In this document: positions 1 to 8,326 of the stretch, one piece after another
Layout of the letters: each line of letters starts with the position of its first letter
Numbering within the stretch: position 1 is the first letter of the stretch
Assembly (NCBI GenBank): GCA_965232485.1
Contig: OZ246975.1
Span: 2,666,001-2,730,000 of the forward strand
DNA length: 64,000 nt
Direction of reading: 5' to 3'
Source: VXPQ01 sp965232485
GTDB lineage: Bacteria > Bacteroidota > Rhodothermia > Rhodothermales > VXPQ01
Program-made: the position numbers and the translations under genes
Notes under the pieces: generated by a model
Seen by the model: the letters and a program-made list of their open reading frames with translations, nothing else
Database searches by the model: none
Told to the model about the DNA's origin: nothing

Positions 1-1
1 C

Positions 2-175
2 ATTATGCACGCCGTGCTGCATGGCGTGACGCGGGATCAGATGATGGCCCGCCACAAATCGAACCATATCCAGGTGGCGTACGCGCCGTCGGCGGAGGCT
101 GCGGACCGGGCGCTTGCCGCCAAGACGGCGGCGTTCGCGGAAATGGGAATCGAGACGTACTGGTGCGGAGTGTGA
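2..175 (+). CDS. C-terminal end of an L-fucose/L-arabinose isomerase-like protein (partial)
   Basis: Only the last 57 codons are inside the window; the gene enters from the left edge and stops at TGA 173-175. The visible tail contains HGVTRDQMMARHKSNHIQ followed by an alanine-rich helix. This resembles from memory the C-terminal end of the FucI/AraA-like sugar isomerase family (COG2407 type), which interconverts aldoses and ketoses using a metal. No catalytic residue lies in the visible part, so the assignment rests on the tail alone. It is not in an operon with the next gene, which is on the other strand and convergent. Confidence 0.45.
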   Translation: MMHAVLHGVTRDQMMARHKSNHIQVAYAPSAEAADRALAAKTAAFAEMGIETYWCGV

Positions 176-212
176 GGGAGGCGGGCCTTGCCGCTCGCTC
201 TCGCCGCAGCCC

Positions 213-611
213 CTACCGGATCAGGTCTTCGATATCCATCCGTTCGATATCCCCGGCAAGGTCCTCGGGTTGCGGTCGCGAAAGAGCGAGGATGGCCGAG
301 TGGGGAATGATGAGGTAATCCCGCCCGTTGAATTTGATCTCGACCGCCTCTTTTTTGAGAAAGAAGGCGTGATCGCCCGGCTGCGCCTGCAAGGGCAGGT
401 AGCGCACCGAATCGCGGTTGGCGCTCCAGGGTTCGCCGGTATAGTCAGGGTTCGGCATCACATAGCCCGGCCCCACCTTTTCGACCCGGCCTATCCGGAC
501 GTCCTGGCGTTCGGCTACGGACGCCGGAAGCACCAGCCCGGCTTCCGTGTGCGTTTCGCCCTCTTCGGGAGCGATGAGGACGCGGTCTCCTGCAACAATC
601 AGTTCACTCAT
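213..611 (-). CDS. GroES-like co-chaperonin (Cpn10 family)
   Basis: A 132-residue protein with the Cpn10 layout: an opening beta strand ending GDRVLI, then a mobile-loop-like segment EGETHTEAGLVLP at about residues 17-29 that in GroES contacts GroEL. A later strand (VEIKFNGRDYLIIP) also fits the family. It is about 35 residues longer than a typical 97-residue GroES, with extra residues around 50-75 and an acidic C-terminal tail. No groEL lies beside it. It may therefore be a secondary GroES-like protein rather than the main groES. It starts at ATG 611 and is convergent with the sugar isomerase fragment. Confidence 0.8.
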   Translation of the reverse strand: MSELIVAGDRVLIAPEEGETHTEAGLVLPASVAERQDVRIGRVEKVGPGYVMPNPDYTGEPWSANRDSVRYLPLQAQPGDHAFFLKKEAVEIKFNGRDYLIIPHSAILALSRPQPEDLAGDIERMDIEDLIR

Positions 612-693
612 AACGGAAAAGTATGCACAGGAACGAATATCGTTCCGGCTGTCGTTTCATGCGATGTAATGGAGGCGACTGCAACAGGGAGAT

Positions 694-1884
694 TCAGCGT
701 TTGCGCAGGCGCCGGAGTTCTTCCGCGTACCGATCCAGAATCCGATCGCGGTTGTAGAACGCCGCTCGCTTCGCGGCGTTCGCTTGCCATGCGGCGTATT
801 CCCGCTTGTCTACGGATGCAAGCAGGGCGGGCAGGTTTTTCGCCTCCGGCCATGCGTATAGCCGTCCCGGGCGGTGCGCCGTCATTTCTGCGCCCAGCGG
901 GCTGTCCGCGTCGCACACGGCGAGGACGGGCGTGCCGGCCGCAAGCGCCGGAATCAGTTTGGAAGGGAGAAAAGACCCGCCCGCGCCCACGCGTTCCGGA
1001 ATGACCGCGAAATCCGTTTCGTGGAGCGCCCGGGCCAGTTCTTGCTCGTCCGACAGGCCCCGTACGTCGAATCGCTTGTCGCCCGTCTCGCGCACCCATT
1101 GCCTGAGTGCGCCCGCTCCGCTGCCCTCGGCCTGGATCCGAAATGCGAACGGGGCGTCGCTTCGGTGCAGGATGCGGCATAGTTCGAGCAGATTTTGTTT
1201 CGCGCCCAGATTCCCGGAATACAGGAGACGCACGGGGGAGGCGGGGCCTTGCGCGTTCGGCGCGGGGCGCAGGTGGCGGGCCAGCGATGCGTGCAGCCAG
1301 TTTGGCATGTAGCGGATTGGTTGATTGCGCCGCCTTCGGGATTCCAGCTGTTCGACCATGGCGGGCGAAATGGCGCTCCACGCATCGGCCTCGTTGAAGA
1401 GCGCATCTTGCACCCGAACCATCCAGTTTCCTTGTCCGATGCCCCCGACCTGCGCGGCTTCGGCAGGCAAATCCTGTACGTTCAGCCACAAGGGGAGGCC
1501 GGTTTTTCGGCGGCAGGCGGCGGCGTAGGCCACCGCGCCCAGCAAGGGGCAAAAGACCATCAGGGCGTCGTAGTCGCGGCGGCGGGGCAGGCGGCGCATC
1601 AGGGATGCAAAGAAGGAGCCTTCGTAGAGCAGCCGTTCGCGGAGCGCCTGCGGGTTTCGGGGAATGTACAGCCCGAATCGCTCGATGCGTACGCCCCGCC
1701 GCGTTTCGGACCGGATGCGCAAGCCGTTTTCGCCCGATTTGTCGCGCCATTCGGGGTAGTAGGACGTTGCGCATCGCACCGTCACCTCGAAACCGCGCTC
1801 GGCCAGCCCGTAGCACAGGTCGCTGAAGAGTACGCCGCCCCCGAGGTCCGGTTCGAAAACATTGACGATGACAAGCAGGCGCAT
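694..1884 (-). CDS. GT4-family glycosyltransferase (WcaI/WbuB-like)
   Basis: A 396-residue enzyme expected to move a sugar from a nucleotide donor onto an envelope polysaccharide or lipid. The start chosen is ATG 1884 (MRLLVIVNVFEP), the usual GT-B opening strand; the longer frame upstream overlaps the symporter and has no family similarity. The N-terminal Rossmann half recognises the acceptor (residues about 1-190). The C-terminal half has LLYSGNLGAKQNL and the glycine-rich donor site near residues 300-330, ending FLPSKLIPALAAGTPVLAV, as in the WcaI-type branch of family GT4. It lies 20 bp downstream of the symporter gene on the same strand, so the two may be cotranscribed. The sugar used cannot be told. 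Confidence 0.85.
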   Translation of the reverse strand: MRLLVIVNVFEPDLGGGVLFSDLCYGLAERGFEVTVRCATSYYPEWRDKSGENGLRIRSETRRGVRIERFGLYIPRNPQALRERLLYEGSFFASLMRRLPRRRDYDALMVFCPLLGAVAYAAACRRKTGLPLWLNVQDLPAEAAQVGGIGQGNWMVRVQDALFNEADAWSAISPAMVEQLESRRRRNQPIRYMPNWLHASLARHLRPAPNAQGPASPVRLLYSGNLGAKQNLLELCRILHRSDAPFAFRIQAEGSGAGALRQWVRETGDKRFDVRGLSDEQELARALHETDFAVIPERVGAGGSFLPSKLIPALAAGTPVLAVCDADSPLGAEMTAHRPGRLYAWPEAKNLPALLASVDKREYAAWQANAAKRAAFYNRDRILDRYAEELRRLRKR

Positions 1885-1904
1885 GGTCAGGCGGCGGCAA
1901 ACGA

Positions 1905-3734
1905 TCAGGCGTCCCGCTCGGGCGAGGCGGGCGCGTTCAGGCGCTTGAGGCTTGTCCACAGGAAGGCGCCGGATGCGGCGATCCCGCACAAGCAAAGCAA
2001 TAGCCATCCGGTTCTGCCCATCAGCAGGTGCCCGACGCCGAACAGGGCGGAATAGACCAGAACGATCCCCGCCGCGCAATCGCCTGCGAGCCGCAGCATG
2101 CCCGCGTCCTGGAGCACATCCGGATTGCGGGCGGCCATGGGTTTCCATCCGGGGCCTCCGGGATGCACGCGCCGGTAGAACCGGTCCAGCGTTTCGTCAT
2201 GCGTAGGCCGGGTGAGCAGCGTAGCCGCGACCCATACCGCCGTGGTGAATCCGGCGACGGCGAACAGATCGTTCGGGAACCCGGCTTGCAGGCCGGGAAG
2301 TTCGATTCCGAAAAGATTCAGGACGAACGAAAGTCCGAGCAGGAAAAGAGGGGACAGCGTCGCAGCCAGTTCGCTCCATGCGTTGACGCGCCACCAGTAC
2401 CAGCGCAGAATCAGGACGAGTCCGAGGCCGCTGGACGCCGTAATGAGCAGCGCCCAGGCTTCGCTCACGGAATTCAGGTTCGCGGCGATGAAAACGGACG
2501 CGACGGCCAGGGCGAACGTCAGTATGCGGGATACGCGGACGTATTGCTTCTCGCTGCCGTTCGGTTGCACGAACCGCCTCCAGAAATCGTTTACGAGATA
2601 GGACGTTCCCCAGTTCAGTTGCGTGGAGATCGTGCTCATGAAGGCGGCCAGAAAAGCGGCCAGCATCAGACCGAGGAAACCGGACGGGAGTACGTCGCGC
2701 ATGGCCAGTACGAATCCTTCCCGCGGATCGTCCAGGCCCGGGTACAACACGAGCGCGGCAAGGGCCACGATAATCCAGGGCCAGGGACGCAGGCAGTAAT
2801 GCGCGACGGTGAACCAGAGCGTGGCGAGGAGGGAATGCTTCTCGTCCTTTGCGCTCATCATGCGCTGGGCCACATAGCCTCCGCCGCCGGGTTCGGCCCC
2901 CGGATACCAGCTGGACCACCATTGCACCCCGACATACGCGAAGAAACTTGCGGCGCTCAGCGCCAGCACGGCCCCGCCCTCCGCTGCGTTTCCGAAGGTG
3001 GGCAACATGCGGAAGGTCGATTCCGGCAGGGCGCTCATCAGGCCCGCCATGCCGCCGACTTCAGGCGTATCCAGCACGAACGCGGCAAGAATAATGCTGC
3101 CCCCGATCGCTATAACGAACTGGAAGGCGTCGGTGACGACGACGCCCCACAGGCCGGAAAGCAGCGCATAGATTCCTGTGAGAAGCATCAGCAGGGCCAC
3201 TACGACAAGCGGCGCCCCGATGTCGGCGCCGAGAACCTGGAAAGATGTTCGCCCGAAAACGGTCAGGCCCGGGAACAGGATGTCGATGACGGTTTCCATG
3301 GCCAGCGCCACCCACCCGATAATGACGCCGTTGAGCACGAGCCCGAAATAGAGGGCCTTGACGCCGCGCAGCGCGGCGGCGGCCTTGCCTTCGTACCGCA
3401 TTTCTACGAATTCCACGTCCGTAAGCACTCCGCTGCGCCGCCACAGGCGGGCGAAGAAGAAAACCGTCAGGACGGCCCCAAAGGCCATATTCCACCAGAG
3501 CCAGTTGCCCGCAATGCCGTTGTTGGCGACGAGTTCGGTGACGGCGAGGGGGGTGTCCGCAGCGAAGGTGGTGGCCACCATAGACGTGCCGGCCAGCCAC
3601 CAGGGCATATTTCGGCCCGACAGGAAGAACTCGGAGGTATTCCGCCCGGCCCGCCGGAAATAATACACAGCGATCCCGAACGAGAGGGCGAAATACCCTG
3701 CGATGAGGATCCAGTCGATGGGGGCAAGGAGCAT
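1905..3734 (-). CDS. Sodium:solute symporter family (SSS) transporter
   Basis: A 609-residue inner-membrane protein with about 13-14 hydrophobic helices along its whole length. The N-terminus (WILIAGYFALSFGIAVYYF, then FFLSGRNMPWWLAG) is the signature opening of the solute:sodium symporter family, which uses the sodium gradient to bring in sugars, amino acids or carboxylates. The TFAADTPLAVTELVANNG region fits the first broken helix that forms the sodium site. It is closest in appearance to Bacteroidota members annotated as sugar-type symporters, but the substrate cannot be read from the sequence. The C-terminal 60 residues add a further hydrophobic pair. Confidence 0.9.
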   Translation of the reverse strand: MLLAPIDWILIAGYFALSFGIAVYYFRRAGRNTSEFFLSGRNMPWWLAGTSMVATTFAADTPLAVTELVANNGIAGNWLWWNMAFGAVLTVFFFARLWRRSGVLTDVEFVEMRYEGKAAAALRGVKALYFGLVLNGVIIGWVALAMETVIDILFPGLTVFGRTSFQVLGADIGAPLVVVALLMLLTGIYALLSGLWGVVVTDAFQFVIAIGGSIILAAFVLDTPEVGGMAGLMSALPESTFRMLPTFGNAAEGGAVLALSAASFFAYVGVQWWSSWYPGAEPGGGGYVAQRMMSAKDEKHSLLATLWFTVAHYCLRPWPWIIVALAALVLYPGLDDPREGFVLAMRDVLPSGFLGLMLAAFLAAFMSTISTQLNWGTSYLVNDFWRRFVQPNGSEKQYVRVSRILTFALAVASVFIAANLNSVSEAWALLITASSGLGLVLILRWYWWRVNAWSELAATLSPLFLLGLSFVLNLFGIELPGLQAGFPNDLFAVAGFTTAVWVAATLLTRPTHDETLDRFYRRVHPGGPGWKPMAARNPDVLQDAGMLRLAGDCAAGIVLVYSALFGVGHLLMGRTGWLLLCLCGIAASGAFLWTSLKRLNAPASPERDA

Positions 3735-4106
3735 GGGCTACATGGGTTGCGTTCCAGTGATTGATAAATCTGCCGTACGCGCTGTCGGGCAGTGCGCCGC
3801 GGGCGTTTCAAGGCGCGCAGGCAGGGTCGGCGACGCAACGCAGTCTGCATCCAAAGGGAAAAAGCGGATTTTCGGAGTCGCAACCTGTCTGGTTACGCAC
3901 CGCATAAATATGCCGCTGTTCCGCGGTAAATACAAATCTGTTTTTCGTTTCTGCGTCCGGATATGGCAACCGACCGCCGCGCTGCGTATTTTATGCGCGC
4001 AAATCGTTGCGCAAGGCCGTCCACAGCGCATGCAACAGGCCGCGCGCAACATGGTTCGGTCTATATATAAACCCTTTTCTCCCGCAAACATCCCGGTTTT
4101 CACGTA
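3735..4106. other. Divergent intergenic region
   Basis: This 372-bp spacer separates the divergently transcribed symporter and sugar dehydrogenase genes, so it should carry both promoters. An AT-rich stretch with ctatatataaa at about 4061-4071 lies some 40 bp before the dehydrogenase start and is a plausible -10 region. No convincing operator or RNA structure was seen. Confidence 0.4.
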
Positions 4107-6809
4107 ATGCGTAAAAGCAGTAAAACAACAAGCATACTGGCGTTGGCGTGGATCGTTTTGCTTGCGGGATGCGCCGGGCCGGGCAATCGCACGGATTCGT
4201 CCGTCGCGCCGCGCCCCGAACGGTTTGCGAAAGTGATTCTCGACCAGGGGCTCTACGAACCGATGGAACTGGACCTGCTCGACGACGGGCGCATACTTTT
4301 CGTCGAGCGGCGCGGCGCCGTCAAGATTTACGATCCGCAGACGGCCCAAACCGAGACAATCGCCGAACTGGATGTGGCCATAAATTTTGAAGAAGGATTG
4401 CTCGGCGTGGCCCTCGATCCCGATTATGCAGACAATCATTGGGTCTATTTTACGTATTCCGCGTCGGACGCCGCCGTGATACGGGTGGCCCGCTTCGCGC
4501 TTGAAGATTCCCGACTCGACATGGAATCCGAGCGGGTTTTATTGGAAATTCCCGTGCAGCGCGAGGAATGTTGCCACGTAGGCGGGTCGCTGGAATTCGG
4601 TCCCGAAGGCCATCTGTTCGTGTCGATAGGGGACAACACCAATCCGTTCGCCTCGGACGGCTTCAATCCCATCGACGAACGCGAGGGGCGCAAGGCATGG
4701 GACGCGCAGGGGTCTTCCGCCAACACCATGGACTTGCGCGGGAAGATATTGCGGATTCTGCCGAACGACGACGGAACGTACGACATTCCGGAAGGCAATC
4801 TTTTCGCGGACGATCCAGCGCAGGGGCGGCCCGAAATCTATGTGATGGGGAATAGAAACCCGTTCCGCATCGCTATCGACGAGCGGACAGGGTATTTGTA
4901 CTGGGGAGAGGTTGGCCCCGATGCGGGCGAGCCGTCTTCCGAACGAGGCCCGATGGGGCACGACGAAGTGAATCAGGCGCGCGCGGCGGGTAATTTCGGC
5001 TGGCCGCATTTCGTGGGCGACAACAAGGCCTACCGCGATTATGATTTCGAGGCGGAAGCGGCTGGTTCGCCCTTCGACCCGGCCGCTCCCGTAAACGATT
5101 CCCCGAACAACGCGGGATCGGAGATCCTTCCGCCCGCGCAACCTGCCTTCGTCTGGTATCCGTACGGCCCCTCCGAAGAATTTCCGCTTACGGGAGAAGG
5201 GGGGCGCAACGCGATGGCGGGTCCGGTCTATTATTACGACGATTATCCCGAATCCGACCGGAAATTCCCGCGCTATTACGACGGAAAATTGTTCATCTAT
5301 GACTGGGTGCGGAACTGGATCAATGTCGTCGCGATGAATGAGGACGGAGACTATGCGGACATGGAGCGGTTTATGCCGACGACCGAGTTCAGCCGCCCGA
5401 TGGATATGCTTTTCGGTCCCGATGGGGCGCTCTATATGCTTGAATACGGCCAGGCCTGGTACGGGCATAATCCGGACGCCCGGCTTTTCCGCATCGAGTA
5501 TGCGGTCCACAACCGCGGCCCCATTGCGCACATTTCGGCGGACCATCCTGTGGGCGCCGCGCCGCTCACCGTCGCGCTGTCCGCCGCCGATTCGTTTGAC
5601 CCGGACGGCGACGCCGTCACGTACGCCTGGCGCCGCGAAGGGGATGCGGAACAGCTATCCGGCAAGGAGGCGACCTATTCGTTTACGGAGCCGGGGACCT
5701 ACGCGGTGACGCTCTCCGTAACCGATAGCGAGGGGTTGACGAGCGCGGAGACCATCGACATTCTCGTGGGCAACGCCATACCGGAAGTGCGCATCGAATT
5801 TCCCGGTAACCGCACGTTCTTCTGGGATGACCGGGTCATTGAGTATAACGTGGTCGTTAACGACCCGGAAGACGGGGACATCGCTGCCGAGGAGGTCGCC
5901 TTTACCGTTGATTACCTCGCCCGCGGCGCCGATCTGACCGTGCAGGCGCAGGGGCGCCAGGCGGCGCTGGAGCGCGCAGCGGGGTTCCTCGGGCAAACGC
6001 TGATCGAGCGGTACAATTGCGTCGCGTGCCATCTCCGGACAGAAGAATCCATCGGACCGGCTTTTGCGGCGGTCGCCCGGAAATATCCGCGCAACGAGGC
6101 TTCGCGCGCGTATCTTTCGGAAAGAATCGTGCAGGGCGGCATGGGCGTCTGGGGAGAACGGGCGATGGTCCCGCATCCGCATGTTTCCGTCGAGGAAGCG
6201 GCCCGGATGGCGGATTTCATCCTGGGCCTGGACGACGACGCTGCGCGGGAGGCGGGCCTGCCGTTGCAGGGCGCGTACGCGACCGACCGGCACGAGGCGG
6301 ACGAGGACGAAGGACGCTATTTCCTGACGGCGGCGTATACGGATCGCGGGGCGGCGGGCATGCCTCGCCTTACGGGTCGGCGTGTCGTAACCCTGCGGCA
6401 TGCGAAGTTGCAGGCGGAAGACTATGACGAGGGAGAGGAAGTGGAGGCGTCTCCTGCGCCGGAACCGTTATATGGAGAGGACGCTACGGACGAAGTCGTA
6501 TTCGGGAACGACGGGGGGTACCTCGTTTTCCGGGACATCGATCTTACAGGCGTCCGGTCCTTGACCGCACAGATTGGAACCCTGGCCGGCGTAACCGCGG
6601 GAGGGCGGCTGGACTTGCGCGCGGGCGGCGTGGATGGAGAGATGCTCGGCGCGTTCGAAGCGCCGCAGAGCGAAAGCGGCATGCAGGCCTATGAGGTGAC
6701 GCTTGACGCAGTCAGCGGCATGACCGACCTGTATTTTGTGTTTGCGGCGGACGAACCGGGCGGTTCGTCGCCCGTGTTGTTCGTGGACTGGATTATGGCG
6801 CAGCAGTAG
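4107..6809 (+). CDS. Lipoprotein glucose/sorbosone dehydrogenase-like protein with PKD, cytochrome c and carbohydrate-binding modules
   Basis: A 900-residue exported lipoprotein; the signal ends LLAGC, with lipid-anchored Cys22. Residues about 38-455 form a six-bladed propeller of the PQQ-dependent glucose/sorbosone dehydrogenase family (MELDLLDDGRILFVERRG, DEVNQARAAGNFGWPHFVG). A PKD domain follows at about 465-550 (SFDPDGDAVTYAWR). A cytochrome c domain has the haem motif C638-V-A-C641-H642, and a C-terminal jelly-roll (about 760-900) looks like a CBM6-type carbohydrate-binding module. This layout suggests a periplasmic or surface sugar oxidase that passes electrons from PQQ to its own haem. 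PQQ synthesis genes are not in the window, and the substrate is unknown. Family members with similar mosaics are common in Bacteroidota and Planctomycetota. Confidence 0.85.
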   Translation: MRKSSKTTSILALAWIVLLAGCAGPGNRTDSSVAPRPERFAKVILDQGLYEPMELDLLDDGRILFVERRGAVKIYDPQTAQTETIAELDVAINFEEGLLGVALDPDYADNHWVYFTYSASDAAVIRVARFALEDSRLDMESERVLLEIPVQREECCHVGGSLEFGPEGHLFVSIGDNTNPFASDGFNPIDEREGRKAWDAQGSSANTMDLRGKILRILPNDDGTYDIPEGNLFADDPAQGRPEIYVMGNRNPFRIAIDERTGYLYWGEVGPDAGEPSSERGPMGHDEVNQARAAGNFGWPHFVGDNKAYRDYDFEAEAAGSPFDPAAPVNDSPNNAGSEILPPAQPAFVWYPYGPSEEFPLTGEGGRNAMAGPVYYYDDYPESDRKFPRYYDGKLFIYDWVRNWINVVAMNEDGDYADMERFMPTTEFSRPMDMLFGPDGALYMLEYGQAWYGHNPDARLFRIEYAVHNRGPIAHISADHPVGAAPLTVALSAADSFDPDGDAVTYAWRREGDAEQLSGKEATYSFTEPGTYAVTLSVTDSEGLTSAETIDILVGNAIPEVRIEFPGNRTFFWDDRVIEYNVVVNDPEDGDIAAEEVAFTVDYLARGADLTVQAQGRQAALERAAGFLGQTLIERYNCVACHLRTEESIGPAFAAVARKYPRNEASRAYLSERIVQGGMGVWGERAMVPHPHVSVEEAARMADFILGLDDDAAREAGLPLQGAYATDRHEADEDEGRYFLTAAYTDRGAAGMPRLTGRRVVTLRHAKLQAEDYDEGEEVEASPAPEPLYGEDATDEVVFGNDGGYLVFRDIDLTGVRSLTAQIGTLAGVTAGGRLDLRAGGVDGEMLGAFEAPQSESGMQAYEVTLDAVSGMTDLYFVFAADEPGGSSPVLFVDWIMAQQ

Positions 6810-6815
6810 GGCGCT

Positions 6816-7748
6816 TCAGAACGAGATGCGGGCGCCGAGGGCCAGGCGGCCGGTTGGATGGACGCCGAAGGTGGGCGTAACGGAAAGGCCGTTTCCTTGC
6901 CCGGGAATGTCGAGGCGCTCCCATTTTTCGGTTCGCATCAATGCGCCGAAAATCAAGCCCAGCGCCGCGCCGCCGGCAGTTGCAATCATAGTTGCATATA
7001 CGTATGCCAGGCCGCCCCACCCCTCAAGAGCTCCTTCTTCCGCGGAGGCCAATAAGGCAACGCTTGCAAGTACGCCAACGCCAAGGCCTGCCCAGGCGCC
7101 ATGCACAGGATATCGCCAGACTCCCTGGCTTCTTTCCAAAGAAAGCATATCGGCATACGCGACGATTTGCTCTGCGGAATCGGCAAGGAGCGTCAGGGTC
7201 TGGTCGTCGTACCCCTGCATTCGCCCGATGATTCTTTCGCCGTTTTCGGTTTTTATCCGCATGCGGTCCCCGACAGGCAATGCATACGCAGATATATTCA
7301 AGCGTTCCCATTGTTCTCCCTTGAACAGGCCGCCGATGGGCAAGCCGATCATGCTGCCCGACAAACTCGTTAAGGCAGCAAAAGCGAGGTATTCGCCGCC
7401 GCTATCCAGGCCGTCACTGAGTAGCGGGAGCAGGCCGATAATTACGCCAACCGCCAAGCCTTTCCGGGCGCCTTTTTTGGAATACGAACGGATTCCCAGA
7501 CTCCGGTGCAGTCGCGCCATATCGGCATACGCGACGATTTGCTCTGCGGAATCGGCAAGGAGCGTCAGGGCCTGGTCGTCGTACCCCTGCATTTGCCCAA
7601 TGATTTTCTCTCCGTTTTCGGTTTTTATCCGCATGCGGTCCCCGAGGAATTGCGCCTGCGCGGGAAGCGCCAGGCAGAGGAGCGCTCCGAGGATCGGGAG
7701 CGCCGCGCCTGCATCAAGCCGGGGAAAGCGAAAGGAGGATTTGCGCAT
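6816..7748 (-). CDS. Exported membrane protein with two copies of a strand-plus-glycine-zipper module (unknown function)
   Basis: A 310-residue protein with a signal-like N-terminus (LPILGALLCLALPAQAQ). Two copies of a module follow. Each has a 42-residue polar segment (GDRMRIKTENGE..IIGQMQGYDDQ, then LLADSAEQIVAYADM) and a hydrophobic glycine-rich segment that could cross or lie on a membrane. The polar segment resembles small beta-rich SH3-like domains in Bacteroidota envelope proteins, but I do not recognise a named family. The C-terminus ends GARISF, as a beta-strand of an outer-membrane barrel might. The two polar segments are nearly identical in DNA (7146-7271 and 7518-7643). The gene is convergent with the dehydrogenase and ends 6 bp from it. 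Confidence 0.6.
   Translation of the reverse strand: MRKSSFRFPRLDAGAALPILGALLCLALPAQAQFLGDRMRIKTENGEKIIGQMQGYDDQALTLLADSAEQIVAYADMARLHRSLGIRSYSKKGARKGLAVGVIIGLLPLLSDGLDSGGEYLAFAALTSLSGSMIGLPIGGLFKGEQWERLNISAYALPVGDRMRIKTENGERIIGRMQGYDDQTLTLLADSAEQIVAYADMLSLERSQGVWRYPVHGAWAGLGVGVLASVALLASAEEGALEGWGGLAYVYATMIATAGGAALGLIFGALMRTEKWERLDIPGQGNGLSVTPTFGVHPTGRLALGARISF
7146..7643 (-). repeat. 126-bp internal direct duplication (7146-7271 and 7518-7643)
   Basis: Two 126-bp segments inside the membrane-protein gene align without gaps and differ at about six positions by eye, while the DNA between and around them differs strongly. This points to a recent duplication or to gene conversion between the two modules. 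Confidence 0.85.
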
Positions 7749-7965
7749 CGTGGCAATGGACCCGGAGATGCATGGAGGCCGAATGATCTTTTAGCGCGGC
7801 GCTGGGCGGGCGCCGATGCTTGCATGGACAGCATACGTTGCGGGGAGGGGATTGTCAAGGGCATGGGCGCAGGACCCGAAGAGGGCGGCGCGCGCCAGTA
7901 AAAACGAGGCAGATTCGCGTCGGCGATAGTGTACCGTTTGGAGCCGTGCGCACCATTTTATTAAC

Positions 7966-7998
7966 GTCAAAATAAATATCTGATATTGAAATTGACAT
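7966..7998. promoter_or_regulatory. 33-bp AT-rich palindromic motif, copy A
   Basis: An AT-rich segment starting GTCAAAAT and ending GAAATTGACAT, with dyad symmetry (GTCAA...TTGAC). It matches a second copy at 12367-12399 at 31 of 33 positions. It overlaps the -35 element of the promoter at 7992-8020, so an operator role is plausible but not shown. Confidence 0.45.
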
Positions 7999-8020
7999 GA
8001 TTTAATGTATGCAGTATATT
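7992..8020 (+). promoter_or_regulatory. Promoter-like TTGACA-N17-TATATT
   Basis: A perfect -35 hexamer (7992-7997), a 17-bp spacer and a near-perfect -10 (8015-8020) point toward the DUF4143 ATPase gene at 8327. The MITE-like element begins inside this -10 hexamer, so the original promoter-to-gene distance was probably only about 45 bp. Confidence 0.5.
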
Positions 8021-8281
8021 AAGGAAGCTCTGATTAACTCCACTTTGATCAGCGCTTCGCTTTCACGCGTAAAGAACGACATGATGGCGTTATTGAAATC
8101 AGCGAAAAACACGGCGGATTTGGTGCGTTTCGGTCGTGAAGCGCCCTTCGGGATGCTGACAGGCGCACGCTGGCTGTGTCATTCCTCATTACGTGGGGCC
8201 TGCCACGCTGCTTCGTCATTCCTTGCCAGCGCGCGCCTGTCAGCATCTGAATCTTTGCGGACTTAATCAGAGCTTCCTTAA
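8019..8281. mobile_element. MITE-like element with 19-bp perfect terminal inverted repeats
   Basis: A 263-bp non-coding element. The ends 8019-8037 and 8263-8281 are perfect inverted repeats (TTAAGGAAGCTCTGATTAA). A second inverted pair inside, 8153-8174 and 8226-8247, differs at one base, so the whole element could fold into a long hairpin. TTAA occurs at both ends and could be a target duplication, but TTAA is itself a palindrome and this cannot be decided. The left 99 bp (8021-8119) is a copy of a repeat found again at 35113 and 62786. No transposase of its own is present. Confidence 0.75.
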
Positions 8282-8312
8282 GGATGCGCTGATTAAGTCC
8301 GCAAAGATTCAG
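8247..8312. repeat. 66-bp near-perfect palindrome at the right end of the MITE
   Basis: Bases 8280-8312 are the inverted complement of 8247-8279 with two mismatches in 33. This looks like a fragment of a second element copy joined tail to tail with the first. The DUF4143 ATPase gene starts 14 bp beyond it. Confidence 0.7.
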
Positions 8313-8326
8313 TCTCCTTAACCCCT

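Noticed and set aside
2028..3764. Long plus-strand frame opposite the symporter gene
   Set aside because: Composition is Gly, Glu and Arg rich with no hydrophobic helices, as expected for the complement of a membrane protein gene.
7966..7998. tRNA-like or attachment-site interpretation of the palindromic motif
   Set aside because: It cannot fold as a cloverleaf, and there is no integrase gene nearby.
8009..8266. 85-residue frame inside the MITE-like element
   Set aside because: It starts outside the element and covers its inverted repeats; the related copies do not keep it beyond the shared 99 bp.
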